40,601 bases of DNA from CADEFX01 sp050260355. Lineage in GTDB: Bacteria; Pseudomonadota; Alphaproteobacteria; Rhizobiales; Hyphomicrobiaceae. The position numbers and the translations under genes are program-made. This document shows, piece after piece, positions 1 through 8,187 of the stretch (positions within the stretch are counted from its first letter, which is position 1; every line of letters starts with the position of its first letter). The stretch covers positions 1-40,601 of the forward strand of contig JBLNBZ010000065.1 in NCBI GenBank assembly GCA_050260355.1. The letters run 5' to 3'. The notes under the pieces were generated by a model, which searched no databases, had not been told where the DNA came from, and saw nothing but the letters and a program-made list of their open reading frames with translations.

Positions 1-925
1 GGAGGCCGCGGCCATCGCCGAGGCGATCGAGGCCGAGGTCGGCGCGCTGCTCGAGCAGGCGCACGCCGGCAGCGGCGGCAGGCCGATCGCGCCCGCGTCG
101 GCCGCCAAGCCGACGGTCAACCTCTACACGCGCCTGAAGCCGGCGATTGCGACCGTGCAGGGCAACTTCCGCATCACCGCCGTGGAGGCCGAGAGCGACG
201 TGCGCCACATCGTGCTGTCGTTCGGCGATACGGTGTTCCCGGTGCTGGAGGGCCAGTCGATCGGGATCGTCCCGCCTGCAGCCGGCGGGGATGGCCGGGA
301 GCCGCCGATCCGGCTCTACTCGGTCGCATCGGCGCGCGATGGTGAGAAGCGCAACGCCAACAATGTGTCGCTGACGGTCAAGCGCGTGCCGGGCGGGCTC
401 GTCTCGGAATGGCTGTGCGGATTGAAGGTCGGCGACAGGGTCTCGGTGACGGGACCGTTCGGCGCCACGTTCCTGATGCCGAACGATCCGGCTGCCGACA
501 TCGTGATGATCTGCACGGGTACAGGGTCGGCGCCCTTCCGCGCCTTCACCGAACGCCGCCGCCGCGCCGCGCCGGGAGCAGAGGGCAAGCTCGTCATGTT
601 CTTCGGGGCACGCACGCCGCAGGAGCTGCCGTACTTCGGTCCGCTGCAAAAGGTGCCGGCGTCGCTGCTCGAGCAGCACCGCGTGTTCTCGCGCCTGCCT
701 GGCCGGCCCAAAGAGTATGTGCAGGACCGTATGCGTGCCTCCGCGCCGCGCCTTGCCGATCTGCTGCGCAGCGAGCGCACGCACGTGTTCATCTGCGGCC
801 TGAAAGGCATGGAGGCAGGCGTCGACGCCGCGCTTGCCGACATTTGCGCCGCGCACGCGCTCGACTGGGCAGCTCTCAAGCCGCGCATGCGCAGTGAAGG
901 CCGCTACCACGTCGAAACATATTGA
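1..925 (+). CDS. boxA: Benzoyl-CoA 2,3-epoxidase reductase subunit BoxA (3' part; 5' end outside window)
   Basis: BoxA passes electrons from NADPH through FAD and iron-sulfur clusters to the oxygenase BoxB, which epoxidises benzoyl-CoA in aerobic benzoate breakdown. The frame is open from the left edge, so the gene is cut there; 307 residues are visible. They cover the linker (NLYTRLKPAIATVQGNF) and a ferredoxin-NADP reductase module: FAD-binding RLYSVAS, GPFGATFLMP, the nucleotide-binding ICTGTGSAPFRAF, FFGARTPQE, VFICGLKGME, and a terminal tyrosine as is usual in plant-type reductases. The family is about 410-420 residues, so roughly the first 100, which should carry the two 4Fe-4S ferredoxin sites, lie outside. 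boxC is at 11114-12772 on the other strand, which supports the assignment; boxB is not in view. Another ferredoxin-NADP reductase of this type is the alternative, but the BoxA-type linker argues against it. Confidence 0.85.
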   Translation, partial: EAAAIAEAIEAEVGALLEQAHAGSGGRPIAPASAAKPTVNLYTRLKPAIATVQGNFRITAVEAESDVRHIVLSFGDTVFPVLEGQSIGIVPPAAGGDGREPPIRLYSVASARDGEKRNANNVSLTVKRVPGGLVSEWLCGLKVGDRVSVTGPFGATFLMPNDPAADIVMICTGTGSAPFRAFTERRRRAAPGAEGKLVMFFGARTPQELPYFGPLQKVPASLLEQHRVFSRLPGRPKEYVQDRMRASAPRLADLLRSERTHVFICGLKGMEAGVDAALADICAAHALDWAALKPRMRSEGRYHVETY

Positions 926-931
926 GCAGAA

Positions 932-960
932 CGGACTGCGCCGACGCGCGGCGCAGTCCG
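932..960. terminator. Strong bidirectional hairpin between boxA and a convergent small gene
   Basis: A perfect 12-bp inverted repeat (932-943 with 949-960) encloses a 5-nt loop, 7 nt after the boxA stop and 15 nt from the stop of the convergent gene at 975-1193. No clear U-tract follows on the plus strand. On the minus strand the sequence after the stem is moderately T-rich. The position between two convergent genes fits a shared terminator or mRNA 3'-end stabiliser. The stem is seen directly; its role is inferred. Confidence 0.7.
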
Positions 961-974
961 AAAGCGCTGGCGGC

Positions 975-1193
975 TCAGCGCCGTTCCTTGCAGATGACCT
1001 TGATCTGCCGGTCCGCCTCATCGCGCGTCTTGAAGGCCATGGGGCCGACCTGCACCCAGGTCGTCTCGGTCGGGCGGGTCTCGACCACCTTGCAGCGCTT
1101 GGACGACTTCTCCTGCACCACGTAGTAGTCGGCCGCAGCCGCAGCGCTCATGACGGTGAGGGCGGCGCCTGCCAGCATCAAAGTTCTGAACAT
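975..1193 (-). CDS. Small conserved secreted protein of unknown function
   Basis: This 72-residue protein begins with a typical Sec signal peptide: a short basic start (MFRT), a hydrophobic core (LMLAGAALTVMSAAAA) and a probable cleavage site AAA-ADYY near residue 21. The mature part is about 51 residues, hydrophilic, with two cysteines (KRCKVV and VICKE) that could form a disulfide in the periplasm, and a YYVVQ start. Small secreted proteins of this pattern (YYVVQ, a lysine/cysteine segment, a threonine-rich stretch, then an alternating charged tail) are common in Hyphomicrobiales and have no assigned role, as far as I recall. It is convergent with boxA and divergent from the DUF3297 gene, so it is probably its own transcription unit. 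Confidence 0.7.
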   Translation of the reverse strand: MFRTLMLAGAALTVMSAAAAADYYVVQEKSSKRCKVVETRPTETTWVQVGPMAFKTRDEADRQIKVICKERR

Positions 1194-1214
1194 CGGCAGT
1201 CTCCATTGTCTAGG

Positions 1215-1256
1215 CGTGATGCCACAGAACGCTGCCGTGATGCCGGCGTTCCTGTG
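1215..1256. repeat. Overlapping direct and inverted repeats in a divergent promoter region
   Basis: Two copies of CGTGATGCC (1215-1223 and 1236-1244) lie exactly 21 bp apart, about two helical turns. They interleave with an imperfect inverted repeat of about ten bases with one bulged base (1223-1232 and 1246-1256). The site is 22 bp upstream of the secreted-protein start at 1193, between two divergent genes. Helical phasing and dyad symmetry fit an operator for a dimeric regulator, but no regulator is identified. Confidence 0.3.
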
Positions 1257-1287
1257 CGACCCGAAGCTCCCGAGCAGGAAATTTTAT

Positions 1288-1316
1288 TTGTCGGCAGGGA
1301 ACCGGCAACGTATCAG
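1288..1316 (+). promoter_or_regulatory. Candidate sigma70-type promoter for the DUF3297 gene
   Basis: A TTGTCG hexamer (1288-1293) and a TATCAG hexamer (1311-1316) are separated by exactly 17 bp, just after a locally AT-rich stretch (ATTTTATT). Transcription would start near 1323 and leave a 5' leader of about 25 nt before the ATG at 1348. The match is to consensus and position only. Confidence 0.35.
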
Positions 1317-1347
1317 CTGACAGCATTCGCTGCTTACGAGCCAGTCC

Positions 1348-1599
1348 ATGAGCGACACACCACCCGACCGCCTCTCCGCCGACGAAACGAGTCCCTATTA
1401 CGATGCCGCCTTGCTCGAGCGCGGCGTCGGCGTGCGCTTCAAAGGCGTGGAGAAAACCAACGTCGAGGAATACTGCATCAGCGAGGGCTGGGTCCGGCTC
1501 GTCGTCGGATCGACCAAGGACCGTCGCGGCCGGCCGATGACCGTGAAGCTCAAGGGCACGGTCGAAGCGTACTTTCGCGACAAGCCGGAGAGCAACTGA
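1348..1599 (+). CDS. DUF3297 family protein
   Basis: This is an 83-residue soluble protein that matches DUF3297 along its length. The start MSDTPPDRLS, the YYDAALLERGVGVRFKG segment, the VEEYCISEGWVR core and the VKLKGTVEAYF end are all hallmarks of that family, which is found in many Proteobacteria and has no established function. No signal peptide, membrane segment or catalytic motif is visible. The length is normal for the family. The ribosome binding site is weak, but this ATG is fixed by the conserved N-terminus. It stands alone: the upstream neighbour is divergent and the downstream neighbour (1830-2702) is convergent after a 230-nt gap in which I see no gene. Confidence 0.9.
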   Translation: MSDTPPDRLSADETSPYYDAALLERGVGVRFKGVEKTNVEEYCISEGWVRLVVGSTKDRRGRPMTVKLKGTVEAYFRDKPESN

Positions 1600-1829
1600 A
1601 GCGCCAGCTGGTCGCTCCAACGCACGTCCGTTCGCACCGCTCGCACAGCGCAAGCGGATATGCATCTGGATCCCGGCCCATTTCCGCTCGTGCGCGGAGC
1701 GCAAGCGCGGGGCCGGATGACGCCGAATATTGGGCATGGCCCCGCCCCATCCCACACGTCAACCCGCACCAGCGAGGCCCGTGGCCGAGCGCCGATGCGG
1801 GATCCAGCACAAGACTTGTCGAAGACACC

Positions 1830-2702
1830 TCAGCTCTTGCCGCCGAGGAAATCCTTCGACCAGCGCTCGTAGTCGCCGGCGCGCGTGACGCGGCGCATGA
1901 GCTCGGGCGAGGCGAGACCCTGGAGGTCCTTCGGCGGCGTGCCCTCGCGCAGCGCCTTGAGCGTCGCGTAGATTGCCTGCACGGATGCCTGGAACGGCTG
2001 GTGGCCCTGCAGGCAGATGCGCACGCCCTGCTTGGCCAGATACTCCCGGTCGCTGAGCTCTGGTGTCGCGGTGCCCAGGATGATCGGCAGCCTCAAGTGC
2101 GGCGCGATCGCCTCCAGCTCCTTGCGCGTCTTGAGGCCGACCAGGAAGATCGCATCGACGCCTGCCGCCTCGTAGGCCTTGGCCCTGGCGATCGTATCGT
2201 CGAGCCCCGTGATCTGGATGGCGCTGGTGCGCCCGGCGATGGCGAGGTCGGGATCACGGCGGCCGGCCAGCGCCGCCTTCATCTTGCCCACGCCTTCCTC
2301 GATCGACAGGATCTGCTGCGCCGACGTGCCGTAGGCCTGCGGCAGCAATGTATCCTCGATCGACAGGCCCGCGACGCCCGCCGCCTCCAGCTCCTCGACC
2401 GTGCGCATGACGCTCAGCGCGTTGCCATAGCCGTGATCGGCGTCGCACATCAGCGGCAGCTCGGCCGCGCGGCCGATGCGATGCGCCTGATCGGCAAACT
2501 CCGACAGCGTCAGCACGATCAGGTCGGGTGCGCCGAGCACCGTCAGCGAAGCCGTGGAGCCCGCGAACATGCCGACCTCGAAGCCCAGGTCGGCGGCGAT
2601 GCGCGCGGAGATGGGATCGTGCACCGAGCCGGGGAAGACGCAGGTGCTGCCCGACAGGATGCTGCGAAACTTGCGGCGTCGTTCGCTCCAGCGTGAGGGC
2701 AT
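1830..2702 (-). CDS. Oxaloacetate decarboxylase-like enzyme (isocitrate lyase/PEP mutase superfamily)
   Basis: This 290-residue protein resembles the Pseudomonas PA4872-type oxaloacetate decarboxylases, members of the isocitrate lyase/phosphoenolpyruvate mutase superfamily that act as Mg-dependent (beta/alpha)8 barrels. Seen here are DPISARIAADLGFE, the metal-binding DADHGYGNAL, IEDTLLP, EEGVGKMKAAL and the late HQPF segment. The isocitrate lyase cysteine motif KKCGH is absent, so cleavage of isocitrate or methylisocitrate is unlikely. Where the family commonly has ARTNA, this protein has GRTSA, and the late loop reads GTATP, so the exact 2-oxo acid substrate is uncertain. The start is supported by AAGGA about 7 nt upstream. 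The GGT-like gene ends 51 nt upstream on the same strand, so the two may be co-transcribed. Confidence 0.75.
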   Translation of the reverse strand: MPSRWSERRRKFRSILSGSTCVFPGSVHDPISARIAADLGFEVGMFAGSTASLTVLGAPDLIVLTLSEFADQAHRIGRAAELPLMCDADHGYGNALSVMRTVEELEAAGVAGLSIEDTLLPQAYGTSAQQILSIEEGVGKMKAALAGRRDPDLAIAGRTSAIQITGLDDTIARAKAYEAAGVDAIFLVGLKTRKELEAIAPHLRLPIILGTATPELSDREYLAKQGVRICLQGHQPFQASVQAIYATLKALREGTPPKDLQGLASPELMRRVTRAGDYERWSKDFLGGKS

Positions 2703-2753
2703 GCGAATTCCTTCTCTCGGGTCAGAATAAGTGGATGAGGGCGAGCCCTGGTG

Positions 2754-4355
2754 TCAGGGCGTCGCCACGTAGCCGTCACGGCGCGGGTCGCAGGCGCCCG
2801 TCAGCGCGCCGGTCTCGCGGTCGATGGCGACCGCCTGCATGCCCCCGACCCGCATGGTCCAGTCCTGTCCTGGTATGATGTCGTGGCCGCGCTTGCGCAG
2901 GGCGTCGATGGTGGCTGCGGCAATGCGCGTCTCCGGCTCGACCTTGCGGCCGTCCCACAGCCTGGCACGCGGCGCCTCGATCGCCTCCTGCAACGGCAGG
3001 CCGAAGTCGAGGTGCTGCACCATGGCCTGCGGCTGCGTCTGCAGGATGCCGTAGCTGCCCGGCGTGCCGAGCGCGAGCACAGGCAGGCCGTCACGCGTGC
3101 TGATGCTCGGCGAGACGCACATCGGCAGGCTGGCTCCGGGCTTCGTCAGGTTGGGGCTCCTGGGATTCACATCCGCCCAGTACAGGAAGTTGTTGAGGCA
3201 CAGCCCGGTGTCCGGCACCACCACGGCGGAGCCGAACGGACTGCCGAGGCTTTGCGTGATGCACACCGCGTTGCCGTCGCGATCGGCAATCGAGAGCGAC
3301 GTGGTGTGGCTCTCGGCGATGTTTGCGGAGGGTGGCTCGGTCCACTGCTCGGTCGGGCCGTCGATCGGCGCGCCGTCCTTGACGCGGCGGCGCAGCGCCT
3401 CGACGTGGGCCTCGGAGAGAAGCTCCGCGACCTTGGCGGGCGTCGGATTGTTGTGCGCGATGCGCACGCCAGCGGCGAGCCGGATGGCCCGCCAGACGGT
3501 GTCGAGATGCTCCACGCCGTTGCGCTCCATGGCGCCGACGCTCAGGCCTTCCAGGATGCGCAGCGTCAGTAGGAACTGGAAGCCTTCGCACGGCGGTGGC
3601 GGCACGTTCACAGTCAGGCCGCGGTAGGGCGCCGTCAGCGGCTCCTTCCACACCGGACGCACGGCGTCGAGATCGGCCATGGTCAGGCAGCCGCCCATGC
3701 TCTCCAGGTGCGCGACGATGGTTCGCCCGAGCGCGCCGCGATAGAGATGGTCGGGGCCTTCCGCGGCGAGGGCTTCCAGCGTCCGGGCGAGGTCGGGCTG
3801 GCGCAGGATGAAGCCCTGCTCCACCTTGCCCCTCCCGCCCGTGTAGGTGTCGGCCCAAAGCCGGTGCAGAGCGGGATGCGCCTCGATCTCCGGCGCGGTG
3901 CCGTTGATCTCGAAAACGCCGAACTCGAGCAGCGGGAAGCCGTCGCGGGCAAGGGCGATGGCAGGCGCGAAGGCGTCCTTGAGCTTCAGCTTGCCGTAGG
4001 AGCGCTGCAGCTCGCACCAGCCGGCAAGGTTGCCCGGCGTGGCGACCGCGAGTGCGCCGCGCTGCACCTCCTCGCGGCGCTTGAAGCGCTCGACGGGAAA
4101 CCGCGACGGCACCGGCGGCACGTAGTCGAGCGCGCGCACGCGCTTCTCGGACGCGATGTAGCAGGTCGCAAGTCCAAGACCCGCCAGGCCCGACATGAAC
4201 GGCTCGACCACATTCAGCGCCGCCGAGGTGGCGACCGCCGCATCGAAGGCGTTGCCGCCGTTGGCCAGCATGCGCGCGCCAGCCTGCGCAGCGAGCGGAT
4301 GGGCTGCGGCGACGACGCCATGCAGAGACGAGATCGTTGGTCGTTTGCCGTTCAT
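2754..4355 (-). CDS. Gamma-glutamyltransferase family Ntn hydrolase, probably not a true GGT
   Basis: The gene encodes a 533-residue self-processing N-terminal-nucleophile hydrolase. The large-subunit part has HPLAAQAGARMLANGGNAFD, ATPGNLAGW and APAIALARDGFPLL. The processing site is HTTSLSIADRDG, so Thr351 should become the nucleophile of the small subunit; PFGS, LNN and a GTPGSYGI loop follow. Two substrate contacts of classical GGTs look changed. The FRExAP arginine that holds the gamma-glutamyl carboxylate is replaced within LDYVPPVP, and the paired serines before SPxI are replaced (SLPMCVSPSI). No signal peptide is seen, whereas classical bacterial GGTs are periplasmic. A start at 4391 is possible, but the ATG at 4355 has GGGGAA about 9 nt upstream and lies just before the conserved region. 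The substrate is unknown; an acylase or amide hydrolase role is an inference. Confidence 0.8.
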   Translation of the reverse strand: MNGKRPTISSLHGVVAAAHPLAAQAGARMLANGGNAFDAAVATSAALNVVEPFMSGLAGLGLATCYIASEKRVRALDYVPPVPSRFPVERFKRREEVQRGALAVATPGNLAGWCELQRSYGKLKLKDAFAPAIALARDGFPLLEFGVFEINGTAPEIEAHPALHRLWADTYTGGRGKVEQGFILRQPDLARTLEALAAEGPDHLYRGALGRTIVAHLESMGGCLTMADLDAVRPVWKEPLTAPYRGLTVNVPPPPCEGFQFLLTLRILEGLSVGAMERNGVEHLDTVWRAIRLAAGVRIAHNNPTPAKVAELLSEAHVEALRRRVKDGAPIDGPTEQWTEPPSANIAESHTTSLSIADRDGNAVCITQSLGSPFGSAVVVPDTGLCLNNFLYWADVNPRSPNLTKPGASLPMCVSPSISTRDGLPVLALGTPGSYGILQTQPQAMVQHLDFGLPLQEAIEAPRARLWDGRKVEPETRIAAATIDALRKRGHDIIPGQDWTMRVGGMQAVAIDRETGALTGACDPRRDGYVATP

Positions 4356-4443
4356 GAAGCTGTTCCCCGTGCGCGGATGGCCGGCGCCCATGTTACGCCT
4401 GCGCCCATGACAGGCAATGGCGATGTGCCGACCTGGTGGTGGA

Positions 4444-5502
4444 TCACGGCAGCAGCCGGTCCTCGCGATAGCGTCGCAGGTATTCCAGCACCTGCTCCTC
4501 GGTATCGATGGTGTCGTGGAAGCCGTCCCGGCGCAGCTTGATGACGCTCGAGATCACATCATGCTCGCGGTGCCACAGGAAGTCGCCGAAGGCCCACACC
4601 GCCACCTGCTCCATCCGCGTCGGCTTGAGCTTGTGCTTGGCAACGATGCGGTCCCACACCGGCCCCTTGTCCTGCATCCACTCGGCCAGCGTCATGGGCC
4701 GCACCTCGCCGAGCTTCATGCCGAAATGGTCGGCCAGCCGCGGCCAGAAGCGGCGCCAGCGCACGAGGCCGCCGTCCGTGACGTTGTAGGCCTGATTGCG
4801 TGCCGCGGGAGAGGTCGCCATCCAGGCCATGGCGCGTGCCAGCAGCGTGGCATCCGTCATCTCGCCGAGCGCATCGTAGTTGCCGGGCTTGCCGGGGAAA
4901 TCGAGCGGCAGCCCGAGCTCGGCGCAGATCGCCGCCCACGCGCCGATCGTGGAGATGATGTTGCGCGGACGCTCCGGTGCATAGTCGTAGATGAAGCCGG
5001 GGCGGCTCGCCGACCATGTCCAGCGCTTGCCTGCCTGGCGCGCCCGCAGCAGATCCTCCTGGTCGTAGTAGAAATTCGGCGGCATGTGGCGCGGATCATC
5101 CTCGCGTGCCGGCGTCTGCATGGAGCCCAGATGCATCCCGTACCATTTGGTGCCCTCGACAAGGTGTACGTGCTGCAGGCTAGGCGCGATCGGCTCGACG
5201 GCGTCGAGGACGTTGCGCAGCATGGCCACGTTCTCGTCCACCGTCTCGACGCCGCCTTCGCCGAACTTCGCCCGCGCCGTGTAGAAGATGTGGGTGACCT
5301 CGCGGCAGCCGGCGAGCGCGGCCCGGCAATTGTCCGCATCGAGCAGATCGACCTTGATGTAGCGCAGCCGCCCCGCGTGGGCCGCGGCCGGCGGATGGCG
5401 GGAGAGCCCGATCACCGACCAATCGGGGTCCTCGAGCAGCACCTCGACAAGGCGCTTGGAGGCTGCCCCGGTTGCTCCCGCGATCAGCGCCGTTCGTGCC
5501 AT
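4444..5502 (-). CDS. PRISE-type short-chain dehydrogenase (progesterone 5-beta-reductase/iridoid synthase-like)
   Basis: This 352-residue protein is an extended, atypical SDR. The N-terminus has the NAD(P)-binding turn ALIAGATGAASKRL. The PRISE signature is clear: a lysine in VEGTKWYG (Lys119) and a tyrosine in PPNFYYDQED (Tyr146), in place of the usual YxxxK pair. Members reduce the C=C bond of enones, as in progesterone 5-beta-reductase and iridoid synthase. Bacterial members are mostly uncharacterised. The start at 5502 is chosen because AGGAG lies 6 nt upstream; the in-frame starts at 5508 and 5541 have worse spacing. It is divergent from the SDR/acyl-CoA synthetase/MaoC cassette and separated from it by about 170 nt, so it may belong to the same pathway. 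Confidence 0.8.
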   Translation of the reverse strand: MARTALIAGATGAASKRLVEVLLEDPDWSVIGLSRHPPAAAHAGRLRYIKVDLLDADNCRAALAGCREVTHIFYTARAKFGEGGVETVDENVAMLRNVLDAVEPIAPSLQHVHLVEGTKWYGMHLGSMQTPAREDDPRHMPPNFYYDQEDLLRARQAGKRWTWSASRPGFIYDYAPERPRNIISTIGAWAAICAELGLPLDFPGKPGNYDALGEMTDATLLARAMAWMATSPAARNQAYNVTDGGLVRWRRFWPRLADHFGMKLGEVRPMTLAEWMQDKGPVWDRIVAKHKLKPTRMEQVAVWAFGDFLWHREHDVISSVIKLRRDGFHDTIDTEEQVLEYLRRYREDRLLP

Positions 5503-5674
5503 CCTCATCTCCTGGTTGTCGCCCCTCGTCGAGGAGAGCATAGGCGCGGGAGGGCCGCCTCGTCTCCTGCCGCGGGAGCTAAGAGCCGTTGCCGGCTCTG
5601 GTCAACGCTTCGCTGCATTGGCTATGTTGCCACCCAAGGCTACACGGGTAATGCCATTGGGGAGAGATGCCTGC

Positions 5675-6574
5675 ATGACACGCTTGTGCGAGGGACGCGT
5701 TGCTGTGGTCACCGGAGCCGGGCAGGGGCTGGGACGCGAGCACGCGCTGATGTTGGCGCGGCACGGCGCCAAGGTCGTCGTCAATGACATCGGCGCGGCG
5801 CTCGATGGAACGGGCCGCGACGAATCCTATGCCAGCCAGGTGGTGGCCGAGATCCGCAAAGGCGGCGGCGAGGCCATCACCAACGGCGACGACGTGAGCG
5901 ACTGGAAGGGCGCCAAGCGCCTCATCGACCAGGCCATCGAGACCTATGGCCGGCTCGACGTCGTCATCAACAATGCGGGCATCCTGCGCGACCGCATGCT
6001 CACCAACATGACCGAGGACGAGTGGGATGCGGTCATCAAGGTGCATCTGAAGGGCACGTTCGCACCGGCTCGCCACGCGGCCGCCTACTGGCGCGACGAG
6101 AGCAAGCGGCTCGGCGCCCCACTGAAGGCCCGCATCATCAATACCAGCTCGACGTCGGGCATCTACGGCAACGTCGGCCAGACCAACTACGGCGCGGCCA
6201 AGGCCGGCATCGCTGCCTTCACCATCATCGCCGCGCGCGAGCTGCGCCGCTACGGCGTGACCGTCAATGCCATCGCCCCCTCGGCGCAGACGCGCATGAC
6301 CGAAGGCCTGCGCGAGCTCACCGAGGAGCAGCGCGCGCGCCGCCATCCCAAGTGGGTGTCACCCGTCGTCACGTGGCTCGCCAGCGTGGACTCCCAGGAG
6401 GTCACGGGCCGCGTATTCCAGGCCGGCAACGGCATCGTCTCGGTGTGCGAAGGCTGGCGGCGAGGGCCGACCATCGATCAGATGGATGATCCGGTTGAGC
6501 TCGGCCCGATCGTCAAGGACATGGTGGCCAAGGCCCGCAAGAATGTCGGCATGGACGGCAAGGAGCTCGACTGA
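5675..6574 (+). CDS. SDR family dehydrogenase, HSD17B4 (3-hydroxyacyl-CoA dehydrogenase) type
   Basis: This 299-residue classical SDR resembles the dehydrogenase domain of peroxisomal multifunctional enzyme 2, which oxidises (3R)-hydroxyacyl-CoA with NAD. The features are the cofactor turn VVTGAGQGLGREHA (residues 10-23), VNDIGAALDG, INNAGILRDRM, the serine-rich NTSSTSGIYGNVGQ, and Tyr172 with Lys176 in NYGAAKAG. The start at 5675 has GGGGAG about 9 nt upstream; the frame is open further upstream but that part is not conserved and overlaps the divergent gene. The acyl-CoA synthetase starts 15 nt after the stop and the MaoC hydratase follows, so the three genes form an operon. The SDR and hydratase would catalyse consecutive beta-oxidation steps. 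The substrate may be a branched or cyclic acyl chain. Confidence 0.85.
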   Translation: MTRLCEGRVAVVTGAGQGLGREHALMLARHGAKVVVNDIGAALDGTGRDESYASQVVAEIRKGGGEAITNGDDVSDWKGAKRLIDQAIETYGRLDVVINNAGILRDRMLTNMTEDEWDAVIKVHLKGTFAPARHAAAYWRDESKRLGAPLKARIINTSSTSGIYGNVGQTNYGAAKAGIAAFTIIAARELRRYGVTVNAIAPSAQTRMTEGLRELTEEQRARRHPKWVSPVVTWLASVDSQEVTGRVFQAGNGIVSVCEGWRRGPTIDQMDDPVELGPIVKDMVAKARKNVGMDGKELD

Positions 6575-6589
6575 GCATCGAGGGCCAGC

Positions 6590-8143
6590 ATGTATCTCGG
6601 CGACCATGCCCTGAGGCAGCCCGACAAGCCGGCGTTCGTTCACGCCTCAACCGGCGCGACCATCACGTACCGCGAGCTCGACGAGCGATCGAACCGGCTC
6701 TCGCACCTGCTCCATGCTCGAGGCCTGCGCCGCGGAGGGCACATCGCCCTCTTCATGGAGAACAACATGCGCTTCATGGAGGTCGTCTGGGCGGCCATGC
6801 GCTCCGGCCTCTATGTGACCGCGATCAATCGCTATTTCACGCCCGAGGAAGCCGCCTATATCGTCAATGATTGCGGCGCCGAGCTGCTGGTCACGTCGCA
6901 TGCGCGCAGGGACGTGGCCTCCGTGCTCGCGGATATGATCCCGCGCTGCCCGGGGCGCCTTATGACCGATGGCGTGATCGACGGCTGGTCCAGCTACGAG
7001 CAGGCCGTCGCCACGTATCCGGCCACGCGCCGCAGCGATGAGAGCCTCGGCGACACCATGCTCTACAGCTCCGGCACGACCGGCAGGCCCAAGGGCATCA
7101 AGCGGCCGCTCCTCGATCCACCGGGATTCGCCGAATGGCGCGCACGAGCCACCATGGCCGCGTACGGCTTCTCGCCCGACACGATCTATCTGTCGCCGGC
7201 CCCGCTCTACCACGCCGCTCCGCTCGCCTACGTGCTCGGCGTGCAGTTTTTCGGCGGCACCGTGGTGATGATGGAGCGCTTCGATGCCGCGGACGCGCTC
7301 GCCAACATCGAGCGCCACCGCATCACGCACAGCCAGTGGGTGCCGACCATGTTCGTGCGCATGCTGCGCCTGCCCGAGTCGGAGCGCCGGCGCTGGGATC
7401 TCTCCACGCACAAGGTCGCCATCCACGCCGCCGCGCCGTGTCCGGTCGAGGTCAAGCGGCAGATGATCGAGTGGTGGGGGCCGATCCTGTGGGAATACTA
7501 TGCCGGCACCGAGGCGAACGGTGCCACGCGCATCACGAGCGAGGAATGGCTGAAACGCCCAGGCTCGGTCGGGCGCGCCAGCGTCGGCATCCTGCACATC
7601 TGCGATGACGAGGGCAACGAGCTGCCGCCGGGCGAGGCCGGCACCATCTACTTCGAGCGCGAGGCCATGACCTTCGCTTACCACAACGACCCGGAGAAGA
7701 CGCGCGCTGCACAGCATCCGCGCCATCCCAACTGGTCCACGCTCGGCGACATCGGCTATGTCGACGCCGACGGCTATCTCTACCTGACCGACCGCAAGGC
7801 CTTCATGATCATCTCGGGCGGGGTCAACATCTACCCGCAGGCGATCGAGGATGCGCTGATCCTGCATCCGCAGGTGGCCGACGTGGCCGTGTTCGGCGTC
7901 CCGCACGAGGAGATGGGCGAGGAGGTGAAGGCCGTGGTCGAGCTTGTGCCCGGCAGTGCCGCATCGGATGCGCTGGCCCAGGAGCTGATCGCCTATGTCC
8001 GCGAGCGCGTCGCCGCCTACATGGTGCCTCGCTCCATCGACTTCATCGACCAGATGCCGCGTCTGCCCACGGGCAAGCTCTACAAGCGCGCGCTGCGCGA
8101 CCGCTACTGGCAGGCGCACCGCGCAGGAGCGATCGCGCGCTGA
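6590..8143 (+). CDS. AMP-dependent acyl-CoA synthetase (fatty-acid CoA ligase type)
   Basis: This 517-residue adenylate-forming enzyme activates a carboxylic acid to its CoA thioester with ATP. Motifs occur in the expected order: the P-loop YSSGTTGRPKGIKR near residue 160, YYAGTEANG near 305, LTDRKAFMIISGGVNIYP near 400-415 at the hinge between domains, and the catalytic lysine in PTGKLYKR near 494. The length is normal for the FadD-like/long-chain group. The ATG at 6590 has GAGGG about 5 nt upstream. It sits inside the SDR-MaoC cassette, so its product is probably oxidised by those neighbours. The sequence alone does not distinguish a fatty, cyclic or steroid side-chain acid. Confidence 0.88.
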   Translation: MYLGDHALRQPDKPAFVHASTGATITYRELDERSNRLSHLLHARGLRRGGHIALFMENNMRFMEVVWAAMRSGLYVTAINRYFTPEEAAYIVNDCGAELLVTSHARRDVASVLADMIPRCPGRLMTDGVIDGWSSYEQAVATYPATRRSDESLGDTMLYSSGTTGRPKGIKRPLLDPPGFAEWRARATMAAYGFSPDTIYLSPAPLYHAAPLAYVLGVQFFGGTVVMMERFDAADALANIERHRITHSQWVPTMFVRMLRLPESERRRWDLSTHKVAIHAAAPCPVEVKRQMIEWWGPILWEYYAGTEANGATRITSEEWLKRPGSVGRASVGILHICDDEGNELPPGEAGTIYFEREAMTFAYHNDPEKTRAAQHPRHPNWSTLGDIGYVDADGYLYLTDRKAFMIISGGVNIYPQAIEDALILHPQVADVAVFGVPHEEMGEEVKAVVELVPGSAASDALAQELIAYVRERVAAYMVPRSIDFIDQMPRLPTGKLYKRALRDRYWQAHRAGAIAR

Positions 8144-8187
8144 GAATCCACCCGCCCGCAGTTTTTCAACCCGCAACGGAGCAAGCC

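Noticed and set aside
834..2696. A 620-codon plus-strand frame opposite the oxaloacetate decarboxylase-like gene and across DUF3297
   Set aside because: It conflicts with two recognisable genes and has no motif of its own.
1830..2702. Isocitrate lyase or methylisocitrate lyase
   Set aside because: The KKCGH cysteine motif is absent, and the sequence fits the oxaloacetate decarboxylase-like group better.
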